From positions 1 to 64,000 of the forward strand of contig NZ_UNOZ01000017.1 in NCBI RefSeq assembly GCF_900536025.1: DNA of 64,000 nucleotides. Reading direction: 5' to 3'. The notes under the pieces were generated by a model. That model made no database searches. It had not been told where the DNA came from and saw only the letters and a list, made by a program, of their open reading frames with translations. Of this stretch, positions 26,619 to 35,377 are shown one piece after another; the stretch's first letter is position 1; each line of letters begins with the position of its first letter. The translations under genes were made by a program, and so were the position numbers. The DNA is from Pseudomonas reidholzensis. Its GTDB lineage: Bacteria > Pseudomonadota > Gammaproteobacteria > Pseudomonadales > Pseudomonadaceae.

Positions 26619-27443
26619 ATGAGCGATCAAGTATTTTCCCTGGCTGCCCTGACCGTACTGGAACTCTCGCCGCCCGACATGGTGGACGTCGCGGCGCGTG
26701 CCGGGTACAGCCACGTCGGCTTGCGCCTCGAACCGGCAACGCCGGAAGAACACCACTTCCCGCTGGTGGCGGATGCGCAACTGCGCCGGCAGACGCGCCA
26801 GCGCCTCAGCGACACCGGGATCAAGGTGCTGGACATCGAGATCCTGCGTCTCAAGCCGCAGACCCAGGTCATGGAGTTTCGGCAGATTCTGGAGGTCGGC
26901 GCCGAGTTTGGCGCAAGCGAGCTACTGGTCGCCGGTAACGACCCCGATGAGGCGCGGCTCAGCGATAACTTCGCCGCCCTGTGTGACCTGGCCGGCCCTT
27001 ACGGGATCTACCCGCACCTGGAGTTCATGCCGTGGACCGACGCACGCGACCTGACCCAGGCGCTGCGCATCGTCGAGCAGGCCGGGCGGCGCAATGCCAG
27101 CGTGCTGATCGACGCCTTTCACTTCAACCGCTCCGGCTCCTCGCTCGCCGAGCTGGCAGCGGCCACGGCCGAGGCGCCGCAGCGCTTTCGCTATGCGCAG
27201 CTGTGCGACGTGGCCGGCCCGCGCCCGGACGACATGGCGGAAACCCTCCGTCAGGCGCGCAACGAACGGCGCTTCCCCGGCGATGGCGACTGTGACCTGC
27301 ACGGCCTGCTGAACGCCCTGCCCGCGCAGATTCCGCTCAGCCTCGAGATCCCCACCCGGCAGTTGCTGGAGCAAGGCGTCAGCGCCTACGACCGCGCCAA
27401 GCTGGCGCTCGACAAGGCCCGCCAGGTCTTGCACAACCGCTGA
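26619..27443 (+). CDS. Sugar-phosphate isomerase/epimerase-like TIM-barrel protein
   Basis: A 274-residue protein of the AP-endonuclease-2/xylose-isomerase-like TIM-barrel superfamily. Likely metal ligands are Glu in YPHLEFMPWTD, Asp/His in VLIDAFHFNRSG, the acid in AQLCDVAG and Glu in LSLEIP. Family members isomerise or epimerise keto compounds or dehydrate 3-dehydroshikimate; the reaction here is unknown. ATG 26619 is preferred. It is divergent from the iclR-KstD operon and probably in the same pathway. Confidence 0.78.
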   Translation: MSDQVFSLAALTVLELSPPDMVDVAARAGYSHVGLRLEPATPEEHHFPLVADAQLRRQTRQRLSDTGIKVLDIEILRLKPQTQVMEFRQILEVGAEFGASELLVAGNDPDEARLSDNFAALCDLAGPYGIYPHLEFMPWTDARDLTQALRIVEQAGRRNASVLIDAFHFNRSGSSLAELAAATAEAPQRFRYAQLCDVAGPRPDDMAETLRQARNERRFPGDGDCDLHGLLNALPAQIPLSLEIPTRQLLEQGVSAYDRAKLALDKARQVLHNR

Positions 27444-27475
27444 GCGATGTTGCTGACGCAGTAAGACTTGCACTG

Positions 27476-27588
27476 GCAGCCCCGGCCTCTTCGCGGGTAA
27501 ACCCGCTCCCACAGGTATCCGCGCAAAGCTCCAGAACAGCGCGGTCCCTGTGGGAGCGGGTTTACCCGCGAAGAGGCCCGGGCTGCCA
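27476..27588. repeat. REP inverted pair (TTCGCGGGTAAACCCGC type)
   Basis: Arms GGCCTCTTCGCGGGTAAACC... at 27484-27515 and their reverse complement at 27547-27578 are extended by GGCAGCCCC/GGGCTGCC. It lies between the convergent isomerase and exporter genes. Confidence 0.9.
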
Positions 27589-27596
27589 GCACACTT

Positions 27597-29033
27597 CTAG
27601 CGCGCCAACACCTGCTCGCCAGCATTCGCCGGCAGCTTCAGGGCATCGACCAACGCGACCACGCCAGTCAGCGCAATACCGACGAACGCCCAGTGAAAAT
27701 CACTGACCTGCACCGCCCCCATATGCCCCTGAACCTTCATCGACAGCTGCAGCAGCAACGCAGAGACCGCTACCCCCAACGCCATCGCCAGCTGGAAAAA
27801 CATGCTGAACAGCGTCGACGCCTGGCTCATGCGGTCCTTGGGCACTTCGCTAAAGCCAAGGGCGTTGTAGCAAGTGAACTGCATTGAGCGCGACAGCCCA
27901 CTGATGAACAACACCAGGGCCATCCACCACCACGGCGTATCGGCCTCGAACGTCAGGCAGCCCAACACCGCCACCACGCCGATCAGGCCATTGCCCAGCA
28001 GCACCTGGCGCATGCCGAAGCGGCGCATCAACGGCGTGGTGAACGGCTTCATCGCCAGGTTGCCGGCAAAGATCGCCAACACCAGCAACCCCGCATCGAC
28101 CGCCGACAGACCAAAGCTCACCTGCAGCAACAAGGGCAGCAGAAACGGCAGCGCACTGATCGACGCACGAAACAGCGTGCCGCCAAAGATGCTCGCCCGG
28201 AAGGTCGCGATGGCCGCCGCGTCCAGCGGCAGCAACGGCGTCGGGTGCCGTTGGCAGTGCCGAATCGAGGCAAACGTCAGCGCCAGCCCGAGCACCACCA
28301 GCCCGGCACCCTTGGCCAGCTGGCCCGGCTCAGGCGTGCCGAGCCACTCCAGCCCAGTGAACAACGCCGCGCACGCACCGGCCAGGAGCACAAAGCCGAC
28401 CACGTCGAAAGGCCGGGACTCGACCGCTCGCGTGCTCGGTATCAAGCGCAACGCCGCCCAGCCGGCCACGATGCCCAAGGGCACATTGAGGTAGAAGATC
28501 CACGGCCAGGAAAAATGGGTCACCAGAAACCCGCCAATCGGCGGCCCCAGCACCGGCGCCGCCAGGCCTGGCCAGGTAATGATCGCCAACATCCGCACCA
28601 GGTCCTTTTTCTCGGTGATGCGCAGCACCACCAGCCTGCCCACCGGCACCATCAAGGCCCCGCCGATGCCCTGCAGCACCCGCGCCAGGACAAACCACTC
28701 AAGGCTCGACGCGGCGCCACAGAGGATCGACGCCACGGTAAACAGGCAGATCGCCGCGGCAAACACCCCGCGTGCGCCCAGCCGATCCGCCAGCCAACTG
28801 CTCAGCGGAATGAAGATCGCTACCGCCAGCAGGTACGCACTGATACCGACGTTGAGGCTGACGGCCGACTCGCCGAAATCCTTGGCCATCTGCGGTAACG
28901 CCGTGGTGATCACCGTCGCGTCGAGGTTTTCCATGAAGAAGGTGACCGCCACCAGCAAGGCGATCCCCATCGCCTGGCGGGCGCTGGGAACGGTATCGGC
29001 GGTAGGGGTTTGCAAGGTTGCTGAGCGGGCCAC
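27597..29033 (-). CDS. DHA2-family MFS exporter (EmrB/QacA type)
   Basis: A 478-residue drug:H+ antiporter with about 14 membrane segments. Motif C-like WPGLAAPVLGPPIGGFLV, motif A WLADRLGARGVF and the helix 1 motif LDATVITTALPQMA are those of the DHA2 family, which usually expels lipophilic drugs or dyes. It starts at GTG 29033. No periplasmic adaptor gene is adjacent. The next gene upstream, the A-PCP-acyltransferase fusion, is on the same strand 107 bases away. Confidence 0.87.
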   Translation of the reverse strand: MARSATLQTPTADTVPSARQAMGIALLVAVTFFMENLDATVITTALPQMAKDFGESAVSLNVGISAYLLAVAIFIPLSSWLADRLGARGVFAAAICLFTVASILCGAASSLEWFVLARVLQGIGGALMVPVGRLVVLRITEKKDLVRMLAIITWPGLAAPVLGPPIGGFLVTHFSWPWIFYLNVPLGIVAGWAALRLIPSTRAVESRPFDVVGFVLLAGACAALFTGLEWLGTPEPGQLAKGAGLVVLGLALTFASIRHCQRHPTPLLPLDAAAIATFRASIFGGTLFRASISALPFLLPLLLQVSFGLSAVDAGLLVLAIFAGNLAMKPFTTPLMRRFGMRQVLLGNGLIGVVAVLGCLTFEADTPWWWMALVLFISGLSRSMQFTCYNALGFSEVPKDRMSQASTLFSMFFQLAMALGVAVSALLLQLSMKVQGHMGAVQVSDFHWAFVGIALTGVVALVDALKLPANAGEQVLAR

Positions 29034-29140
29034 GTACGCGTCCTGGTTGCCTGAGGTGTGCGGCTACCTGCCGCCGTCCAACCTTCTAACAGCGGCCGGG
29101 TGCAGGGCAAGCCCAAGACGATGAAATCTTTCCCTGACTA

Positions 29141-31954
29141 TCAGGCGACCCGCTCGAGCGTTTCTTGCGGGCGCTTTTGCCTGCGTTTGTTCCAGCGCAG
29201 CAGGGCCACCCGCGCCAGGGTGTTCCAGCAATAGCCGACGACCACGCCACCGACGATGGCGAGCAGCACCGCGACGGCCGGCTCATCACTGATGCGCCGG
29301 GCCACGGACTGGAACTGGAAATGCGTCAGGTAGATGAACAGGGTCGACGACGCGATCACCGCGCCTGCCCGCGCCACCGTGCCAGGCACCACCACCGAGC
29401 GCAGCCAGATCAACGCAAGCACCGCCGGCAAGGCGACATCGATGTGCTTCATGCTCGCCAGCGCCTGCCAGCCGTACTGCGCCAGGGCGGGGAAGTCCAG
29501 CACGCCGATCAGCAGGATCGCCACCACGCTGGCGGCGCACTTCTGCGCCGCCGACTGGGCGAAATGCACGGCCATGCCCAGCACCATGATCGCCAGGTAG
29601 TGCTGCGGCACCCGGTTGAACAACGGGGCCGCGTCGAAGACGAACAGGCTGAGCAGGATATCGGTTGCCAACAGCGCGCAGGAGGCCACCACCAGGCAAC
29701 GGAACGGGTTGGCCATGATGATCATGCGCACGCGCTTGACCGACAGCACCAGGCCGATGATCAACAGCATCTGCACCAGCACTTCGATGTACCAGTAATG
29801 AAAATGACCGACCTGCTGCGGGGTGTACCAATTGGAAATCATCAACAGCGATTGCCAGTGCACCCGGTCGAACAGCACCTGGGTCAGCACGGTGTAGAGC
29901 ACCGTCGGCACCGCGATGCTGGCCACCGAGCGTGCCAGCATGCGGGCGTCGCCGCGCTCTTCGATGGCCTTGAACTGGAACCTGGCCAGGCTGATGCCGG
30001 AAATCAGGAACAGCACCGTCGTCTCGCCACCGATGCTCCAGGTCGAAAACAGGTGCAGGTGGCCGATGACGATCAGGATGATCGAGACCATCCGCACGAA
30101 CACCGGCAGCTCCATGGTCCGCAGCAATGGCCTGGCGGCCTGGGGTCGGCTGGCCAGCTCGGCCAGTTGCCGCACCGGGGTCAGCTCCCAGCGCGGCGGC
30201 AGGTGGCCGAGCCGCTCTTCGAGCACGCGCGAGGCCTGGACGAACGACAGCGAGTCGCCGCCCAGTTCGACGAAGTTCAGCTCGGCATCGAGGTGCGGCA
30301 CCTGGAGGATCTGCGCCCAGGCCTCGCTCAGTTGGGCGGCCTGCGGTGACAGCGCCTGGCGGGTGCTGGTCGCGCGGGTAGCCGCGCTGTCGAAGGCTGC
30401 AGGCAGTGCGCGCCGGTCGATCTTGCCATTGGGTGTCAGCGGCATCGCGTCGATGAACATGAATGCCGCCGGGACCATGTAGTCGGGCAGTTGCGCCGTC
30501 AGCGCCTCGCGTAATTGCGCGGCCGACACCGGCTGTTGCGCCACGCAATACGCCACCAGGCGCACACTCGAACTGTCGTGATTGGCCTGCACGACACACT
30601 GCTTGATCAACGGATGGCGGGCGATGGCATTCTCGATTTCAGCCAGTTCGATACGATGGCCGCGGATCTTCACCTGGCTGTCCGCACGCCCCAGAAAGCT
30701 GACGCTGCCGTCGCCAAGGTAGCTGCCAAGGTCACCGGTGCGGTAACAGATATCGCCATCGGCCCCGGTAAACGGGTTGACCACGAATTTCTCCCCGGTC
30801 ATCGCCGTGTCACCCCAGTAACCCAGCGACAGGTAGGGGCTGCGAATCAGAATCTCGCCGACCTCGCCTTCAGCGACCAGTCGATTGGCGTCGTTGACGA
30901 CTAGCAGTTGTGCGCCGTCGATGCCTTTGCCCAATGGAATACGGTGATGATCGGCGTGCGGGTCGACTTGATGAAAGGCCATCGCCTGGGGGGTTTCAGT
31001 CGTCCCGTAGAAATTCACGCTGACGGCGTTGGGGGCGATCACCCGCATCTGTGCGAACAGCGCAGGGCTGAGCGCATCGCCGCCCCAGAACAGATAGCGC
31101 AGGCGCTCGAAGGTCAACGCCTCGAGCCGGGCACCGGTTTCGATCAGCCGGCCCAGCGGCGGCGTGAGGTGCATCACCGACACGCCATGCTGGTCAATCC
31201 ATGCCGCCAGGGCCGCCGGGTCGATCAGGGTCGCCTGGGCGGGGCAGATGATCTTCGCGCCGATCGACAGCGGCGTGAACACGTCCCGGTACACCGGGTC
31301 ATGGCCTAGCCCCGATACCAGGGAAAAACAGTCATCGGCCGTGAAGCCATGTCGCCCCACATGCCATTCGATGAAGTGCACCAGCGGCGCGTGATGGGTG
31401 ACGATGCCTTTGGGTTCGCCGGTGCTGCCCGAGGTAAAGGTGATGTAGGCCGGCTGCGTCGGGTCGACCTCGGGCAGCCGCGTCTGCTGATCACAGGCGA
31501 ACTGGTCGAACGCTTCAGTCGGGGCTTCCGGCACGCTGACCCGTTGCGGTAATGCAGGGCCTGCCGCGAAGCCGACCTCGGCGTCGCCACAGAGCAAGAC
31601 AAAGGCGGGCTCGAGGGTGCGCACGATCTGCTCGACCCGCGCGGCGGGGTAAGCGACGTCGGCGACGGTAAAGGTCAGGCCCGCCCGCGAGGCGCCGAGC
31701 ATCGCGTAGACCAGGCCGGCACAGCGGCTGGCGACAATCACCACCCGGTCACCTTCACGGGCGCCGCGTTCCAGCAGGTACGCCGCAATGCCCTGGCTGA
31801 TCCGCTCCAGCTGGCGATAGCTGCAGGTAGCGTGTGCAGCGATGATCGCCGTGGCCTCGGGCGTGCGCCTGGCCTGTTGCAGGAAACCGTGAAATATCGA
31901 CTGCTCGGCACGATAATCCAGGCGCAGCATCGGATTTGGGCGCAGGTCGGGCAT
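29141..31954 (-). CDS. Adenylation-carrier-acyltransferase_3 fusion protein
   Basis: A 937-residue three-part protein. Residues about 15-520 form an NRPS-type adenylation domain: A3 TFTSGSTGEPKG (about 171), A5 NFYGTTET, A7 YRTGDLGSYL, A8 GRADSQVKIRGHRIELAEIE and A10 LTPNGKIDR. Residues about 535-605 form a carrier domain with the phosphopantetheine serine S568 in LGGDSLSF. Residues 615-925 form an acyltransferase_3 domain with about ten membrane helices and the family signature R621-x10-H632. The layout implies activation of an amino or other acid in the cytoplasm and its transfer to a membrane or surface acceptor, as DltA-DltC-DltB or AlmE-AlmF-AlmG do with separate proteins. ATG 31954 follows GGAG; a TTG five codons earlier is open. 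Confidence 0.87.
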   Translation of the reverse strand: MPDLRPNPMLRLDYRAEQSIFHGFLQQARRTPEATAIIAAHATCSYRQLERISQGIAAYLLERGAREGDRVVIVASRCAGLVYAMLGASRAGLTFTVADVAYPAARVEQIVRTLEPAFVLLCGDAEVGFAAGPALPQRVSVPEAPTEAFDQFACDQQTRLPEVDPTQPAYITFTSGSTGEPKGIVTHHAPLVHFIEWHVGRHGFTADDCFSLVSGLGHDPVYRDVFTPLSIGAKIICPAQATLIDPAALAAWIDQHGVSVMHLTPPLGRLIETGARLEALTFERLRYLFWGGDALSPALFAQMRVIAPNAVSVNFYGTTETPQAMAFHQVDPHADHHRIPLGKGIDGAQLLVVNDANRLVAEGEVGEILIRSPYLSLGYWGDTAMTGEKFVVNPFTGADGDICYRTGDLGSYLGDGSVSFLGRADSQVKIRGHRIELAEIENAIARHPLIKQCVVQANHDSSSVRLVAYCVAQQPVSAAQLREALTAQLPDYMVPAAFMFIDAMPLTPNGKIDRRALPAAFDSAATRATSTRQALSPQAAQLSEAWAQILQVPHLDAELNFVELGGDSLSFVQASRVLEERLGHLPPRWELTPVRQLAELASRPQAARPLLRTMELPVFVRMVSIILIVIGHLHLFSTWSIGGETTVLFLISGISLARFQFKAIEERGDARMLARSVASIAVPTVLYTVLTQVLFDRVHWQSLLMISNWYTPQQVGHFHYWYIEVLVQMLLIIGLVLSVKRVRMIIMANPFRCLVVASCALLATDILLSLFVFDAAPLFNRVPQHYLAIMVLGMAVHFAQSAAQKCAASVVAILLIGVLDFPALAQYGWQALASMKHIDVALPAVLALIWLRSVVVPGTVARAGAVIASSTLFIYLTHFQFQSVARRISDEPAVAVLLAIVGGVVVGYCWNTLARVALLRWNKRRQKRPQETLERVA

Positions 31955-32162
31955 GCTGGGACTCCGCAATAGATCGCTGCTCGGGTCCCTGCCGGGCGAA
32001 TGGGATAGTTAGCTGAACGCTAGTGCACACTGGCCGTCAACGCCACTGCCGGGCGGTGGGCACTGACGAAAAAGCACCGGCCGACGTGGAACTCGACCCA
32101 CGACCCTGGGTCAATGGCAAGCCGCGGGAATTGGATCCCGTCTGTTGCCATGGAGCTGTTCA

Positions 32163-32498
32163 ATGAATTACCTCAGTAAAGTCGTCGTCGCCGGCGTGTT
32201 CGGCCTGGTACTCGCCGGGTGCACCGGCGCGCCGATCAAGTCCACCCAGTACGACAGCAGCCAATACACCGTGCTGGGCCACAGCGAGGCCAGCGCCACC
32301 GGCCTGATGCTGTTCGGGATCATCCCGATCCGCCAGAACAGCCGCTTCGTGCGCGCGCAAAACGCGGCCATCAAGGCCAAGGGCGGCGACGCGCTGATCA
32401 ACACCCAAGTGCAGGAAAACTGGTTCTGGGCGTGGGTCCTGAGTGGCTACACCACCACCATTTCCGGTGATGTGATCAAGCTGAACAACGTCCAGTAA
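32163..32498 (+). CDS. Small lipoprotein of unknown function
   Basis: A 111-residue protein with a lipoprotein signal peptide: a basic start, a hydrophobic core and lipobox LAGC with Cys20 as the lipidation site. The mature part contains GLMLFGIIPIRQNSRFVRAQ and KAKGGDALINTQVQ. I recognise no named family with confidence; a distant relation to TRL-like lipoproteins is possible. It starts at 32163 after GGAG; an in-frame ATG six codons upstream would interrupt the signal peptide pattern. It is divergent from the fusion gene. Confidence 0.75.
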   Translation: MNYLSKVVVAGVFGLVLAGCTGAPIKSTQYDSSQYTVLGHSEASATGLMLFGIIPIRQNSRFVRAQNAAIKAKGGDALINTQVQENWFWAWVLSGYTTTISGDVIKLNNVQ

Positions 32499-32707
32499 GC
32501 CTGCGCCCAGATATCCCGCCGCGTTGCGCCTGCGCTTGCCGATGAGTGACCGGCGGGCGAGGTAGTGGCGCGGGTACGATCCTGTGTATGCTGTCGCGGC
32601 GTGGCGACCGCCAACTGACTTCACCGCCCCGAGGGCAAGCCTGCCGGGCGATTCGCTGCCGCCATTTCCGCCAGGATCACGATCGAGCTATCTGTACCGG
32701 ACGTCGT

Positions 32708-33640
32708 ATGCCCGTTGACCTGCAAGCGCTCTACCCGAAGCTGATCCACTTGATGCTGGACACCGTGTTCGTCGTCGACCCGGACAATACCATCGTATTC
32801 GTCAGCGCCGCCTGTGAGGCGCTGCTGGGCTACCGTGCGGACGAGCTGACGGGCACCCCGATCACTCGCTACATGCACCCCGACGACCTCGAGGCGACCC
32901 GGGCGTCGATCGTGCGGGTAATGAACGGCACGCCCCACTTCGACTTTCGCAACCGCTATGTGCGCAAGGACGGCGGCGTCGTGCATATCCTCTGGGCGGC
33001 CTTCTGGTCTGACGAAGTCGGCGCCCGCATCGGTGTCGCACGCAACGTCACGGCCCTCACCCAGGCCGAGGACGAGCTGCGCTTCCTCGCCCACCATGAC
33101 CCGCTGACCAAGCTCAACAACCGCTCGCTGTTCAATGAGCGGCTGGCGTCGGCCCTGCACGCAGCAGAGCGTGACCAGCAGCGGCTGGCGTTGCTGTTTC
33201 TGGATATCAACGATTTCAAGGGCATCAATGATGGCCATGGCCATGCGGCGGGCGACCAGGTGCTGTGCATGATTGCCCGGCGCCTGGAGCGCTGCGTGGG
33301 TGCAACCGATACCGTGGCGCGGATGGGCGGTGATGAATTCATCGTGCTGTTGACCGATGTCGCTTCCGAGGACGCGGTCTTGGCCAAGGTCGAGCAGATC
33401 GCCCGGGTCATGGCCGAGCCACTGGACGCTGACTTCGGCCCGATCAAACTGCCCTCCTGCAGTATCGGTGTCGCCTGTTACCCCACCGACGGCAAAGACG
33501 CCGATACCCTGCTCAGCCATGCCGATGGCGACATGTACCGGCGCAAGAAGCACCGGGCCTTGGCACGCCAGCAAGCGCAAAGCGCGCAAGCTCCCCTCTG
33601 GTCAGACCCTTGTGACGCCTCGCCCGTACTGACGGGCTAG
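32708..33640 (+). CDS. PAS-GGDEF diguanylate cyclase
   Basis: A 310-residue signalling protein. A PAS/PAC sensor (residues about 5-125: LDTVFVVDPDNTIVFVSAAC; DGGVVHILWAAFWSD) is followed by a GGDEF domain (about 140-295) with an intact active site RMGGDEFIVLL and the upstream LFLDINDFKGINDGHGHAAGD. It should make c-di-GMP. The position five residues before GGDEF where an RxxD inhibitory site would start reads GATD, so product inhibition at that site is not expected. There are no membrane segments, so it is cytoplasmic. ATG 32708 is the likely start. Confidence 0.88.
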   Translation: MPVDLQALYPKLIHLMLDTVFVVDPDNTIVFVSAACEALLGYRADELTGTPITRYMHPDDLEATRASIVRVMNGTPHFDFRNRYVRKDGGVVHILWAAFWSDEVGARIGVARNVTALTQAEDELRFLAHHDPLTKLNNRSLFNERLASALHAAERDQQRLALLFLDINDFKGINDGHGHAAGDQVLCMIARRLERCVGATDTVARMGGDEFIVLLTDVASEDAVLAKVEQIARVMAEPLDADFGPIKLPSCSIGVACYPTDGKDADTLLSHADGDMYRRKKHRALARQQAQSAQAPLWSDPCDASPVLTG

Positions 33641-33644
33641 CGCT

Positions 33645-34286
33645 TCACCAGCGCAACACGCGCGGCGCCAGGGCAGCCCCAAGCAGCGTCGGCAGGAGCA
33701 TCCCCAGCAGGTACCACACGCCCCAGAACGGCACCGCCATCTCCGGGCAGTGCAGGCAGTACACCAGTGTCGCGGTGGCACCGGCGAGCAAACCTCCCGC
33801 AGCGCCGGCCTGGCGCAGACGGGTCGGTGCCAGGCCGCGCAAGGCCCAGAAGATGCCCAGCAGGACTGGCAGCGAGAGCAGCGTGATGTTCAGCGCGCAG
33901 GTGCGCCAGGTGCGTCCGAAGACCAGCTCGGCACGGGCTTCGACCGGCGACCCGAGCAGGCTGATCGACGCCCCCAGCCAGACCAGCAGCAACGGCAGGC
34001 CGAGCAAGCCCCACAGTGCACCGCCCCTCATCCCCGGCCTGGCCAACCGCTGGGTCAAGCCCAGGCCGAGCAGCGCCAGGCTGGCCGGCAGTGCCACTTT
34101 GGCCCAGAACAACGGCGTGCGCGCGACCTCGGCGAGGTCGCTGCGCACGCCGTAAATCGCCACCACCAGCACCAGCGCTGCCAGCAGGCCTGCGAGCACG
34201 GCCACTGCCAGGCGCCGAACCAGGGCATGCCGGTCAATCGGCGCCTCGGCGGTGGCCAGCAGGGCAATCAAGTCATCGGTCTTCAT
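33645..34286 (-). CDS. DUF1109 / NrsF-family anti-sigma factor
   Basis: A 213-residue inner-membrane protein with six helices (e.g. LAVAVLAGLLAALVLVVAIY, LLGLPLLLVWLGASISLL). It begins MKTDDLIALLATAEAPID, as DUF1109 proteins do. In Caulobacter and Pseudomonas relatives it holds the partner ECF sigma factor inactive until a metal or oxidative signal arrives. The conserved Cys pair near YCLHCPEM (LHC) may be the redox or metal sensor (inference). It overlaps the sigma gene by 14 bases. Confidence 0.88.
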   Translation of the reverse strand: MKTDDLIALLATAEAPIDRHALVRRLAVAVLAGLLAALVLVVAIYGVRSDLAEVARTPLFWAKVALPASLALLGLGLTQRLARPGMRGGALWGLLGLPLLLVWLGASISLLGSPVEARAELVFGRTWRTCALNITLLSLPVLLGIFWALRGLAPTRLRQAGAAGGLLAGATATLVYCLHCPEMAVPFWGVWYLLGMLLPTLLGAALAPRVLRW

Positions 34287-34830
34287 CGTCGTTCCTACGT
34301 TGGATCAGCTTGGCCAGGGCCCTCAAGCCGCGGTGGATGCCCACTTTTACCGCCGAGCTGGAAAGCCCGGTGATCCGTGCGGCCTGCTCTACCGACAAGC
34401 CCTCGAGCTTGACGTGGACGATGGGCAGGCGCTGGCGTGGCGGCAAGTATTCGAGCAGCTTGAGCAGGTCCCGGCTGGCGTCGCTCTGCGCTTCATCGCT
34501 GCAGGCGAGCAGCTCGTCATCGTCTTCCAGGGGTGCATGCCGTGCCTCGCGGCGGCCATAGCCACGCAGGTAGTCAGCCAGCTTGTAGCGGGCAATCGCC
34601 TGCACCCAGGCGGTCAGTGGCTGCTGCGCCTGGTAGGTATGCCGGGCATTGTGCACCGCCAGCAGCACCTCCTGCAGCAGGTCTTCGACCTCGCTCGGTC
34701 GCGCGGCCAGACGCCGTCGGAGAAAACCGCGCACATGCAGCGCCAGCGCCGCGAGAAACTCGCGATAGGCCACGGCGTCCCCGGCCAGCCCTCGCAGCAA
34801 CAGGGCCTGCAACTCCAGCTCGCGGGTCAT
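34273..34830 (-). CDS. ECF sigma factor (SigF-like) of the bufferin locus
   Basis: A 185-residue ECF sigma-70 factor. Region 2 reads VRGFLRRRLAARPSEVEDLLQEVLLAVHNARHTY and region 4 LLEYLPPRQRLPIVHVKLEG, SVEQAARITGLSSSAVKVGI. A longer frame opens at ATG 34860, but the -10 element of its own predicted promoter (34851-34854) would fall inside that extension, so the ATG at 34830 is chosen. It is co-transcribed with the NrsF-like gene and divergent from the buf genes. The matching promoters predict that it drives both itself and buf. Confidence 0.87.
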   Translation of the reverse strand: MTRELELQALLLRGLAGDAVAYREFLAALALHVRGFLRRRLAARPSEVEDLLQEVLLAVHNARHTYQAQQPLTAWVQAIARYKLADYLRGYGRREARHAPLEDDDELLACSDEAQSDASRDLLKLLEYLPPRQRLPIVHVKLEGLSVEQAARITGLSSSAVKVGIHRGLRALAKLIQRRNDDEDR

Positions 34831-34850
34831 CAGCAGGTCATGTGGGTTAG

Positions 34851-34876
34851 TTCGTTGCATCGGCCGCCAGGGTTAC
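34851..34876 (-). promoter_or_regulatory. ECF promoter of the sigma/anti-sigma operon
   Basis: On the minus strand, GTAACC (34876-34871), exactly 16 bases, then CGAA (34854-34851). This equals the motif I recall for Caulobacter SigF-dependent promoters and the buf promoter opposite. Transcription would begin near 34844. Confidence 0.75.
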
Positions 34877-34989
34877 AGCATCAGTGGATTTATTCACGCG
34901 ATGGGCGCGCGCGCGTCCGGTCGAACGTCGCACGTCCCTTCATAAGGTAGGTGCTGCGCAGGCGGGCGCAAAAATATTTTGCGGCGGCT

Positions 34990-35015
34990 GTAACCCGATC
35001 GCGGTAGCCCACGAA
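34990..35015 (+). promoter_or_regulatory. ECF promoter of the buf operon
   Basis: GTAACC (34990-34995), 16 bases, CGAA (35012-35015), identical in boxes and spacing to the divergent promoter. It predicts a start near 35022 and a leader of about 50 bases before the DUF2282 ATG. Confidence 0.78.
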
Positions 35016-35070
35016 TTACTCAGTGAGCCGCCGGTAACTCGCCACGGCCCCATCCTCTGGAGACATCACC

Positions 35071-35361
35071 ATGAAAACCCTCGCCCTCGCCACCGCCGCC
35101 CTCGCCCTCGCTTCACTGGCAGGCGTCGCCATGGCCGCCGGTGACAGCACCGCTCAACCCAGCAATGGCGCAGCCATGGAGAAGTGCTACGGCGTCGCCA
35201 TGGCCGGCAAGAATGACTGCAAGGCCGGCGCCGGCACCAGTTGCGCAGGCAGCGCGAAGAAAGACTACGACGCCATGCACTGGAAAAACGTCCCTGCTGG
35301 CACCTGCACGTCGATCAAGACCCCGCATGGCATGGGTTCGCTGACCCCGATGAAATCCTGA
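35071..35361 (+). CDS. bufA: DUF2282 bufferin precursor BufA1-like
   Basis: A 96-residue exported peptide precursor. Residues 1-22 are a Sec signal peptide (ends VAMA-AG). Four cysteines, C39, C50, C58 and C79, lie in [22 protein letters not shown] and GTCTS, the DUF2282 pattern. In studied bufferins the MNIO enzyme BufB and partner BufC convert core cysteines to heterocycles, and the exported product binds copper. It heads an operon with bufB, bufC and a DoxX gene, and is preceded by a sigma-specific promoter and a good GGAG site. Confidence 0.92.
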   Translation: MKTLALATAALALASLAGVAMAAGDSTAQPSNGAAMEKCYGVAMAGKNDCKAGAGTSCAGSAKKDYDAMHWKNVPAGTCTSIKTPHGMGSLTPMKS

Positions 35362-35377
35362 GCACAGGCGAGCGACC

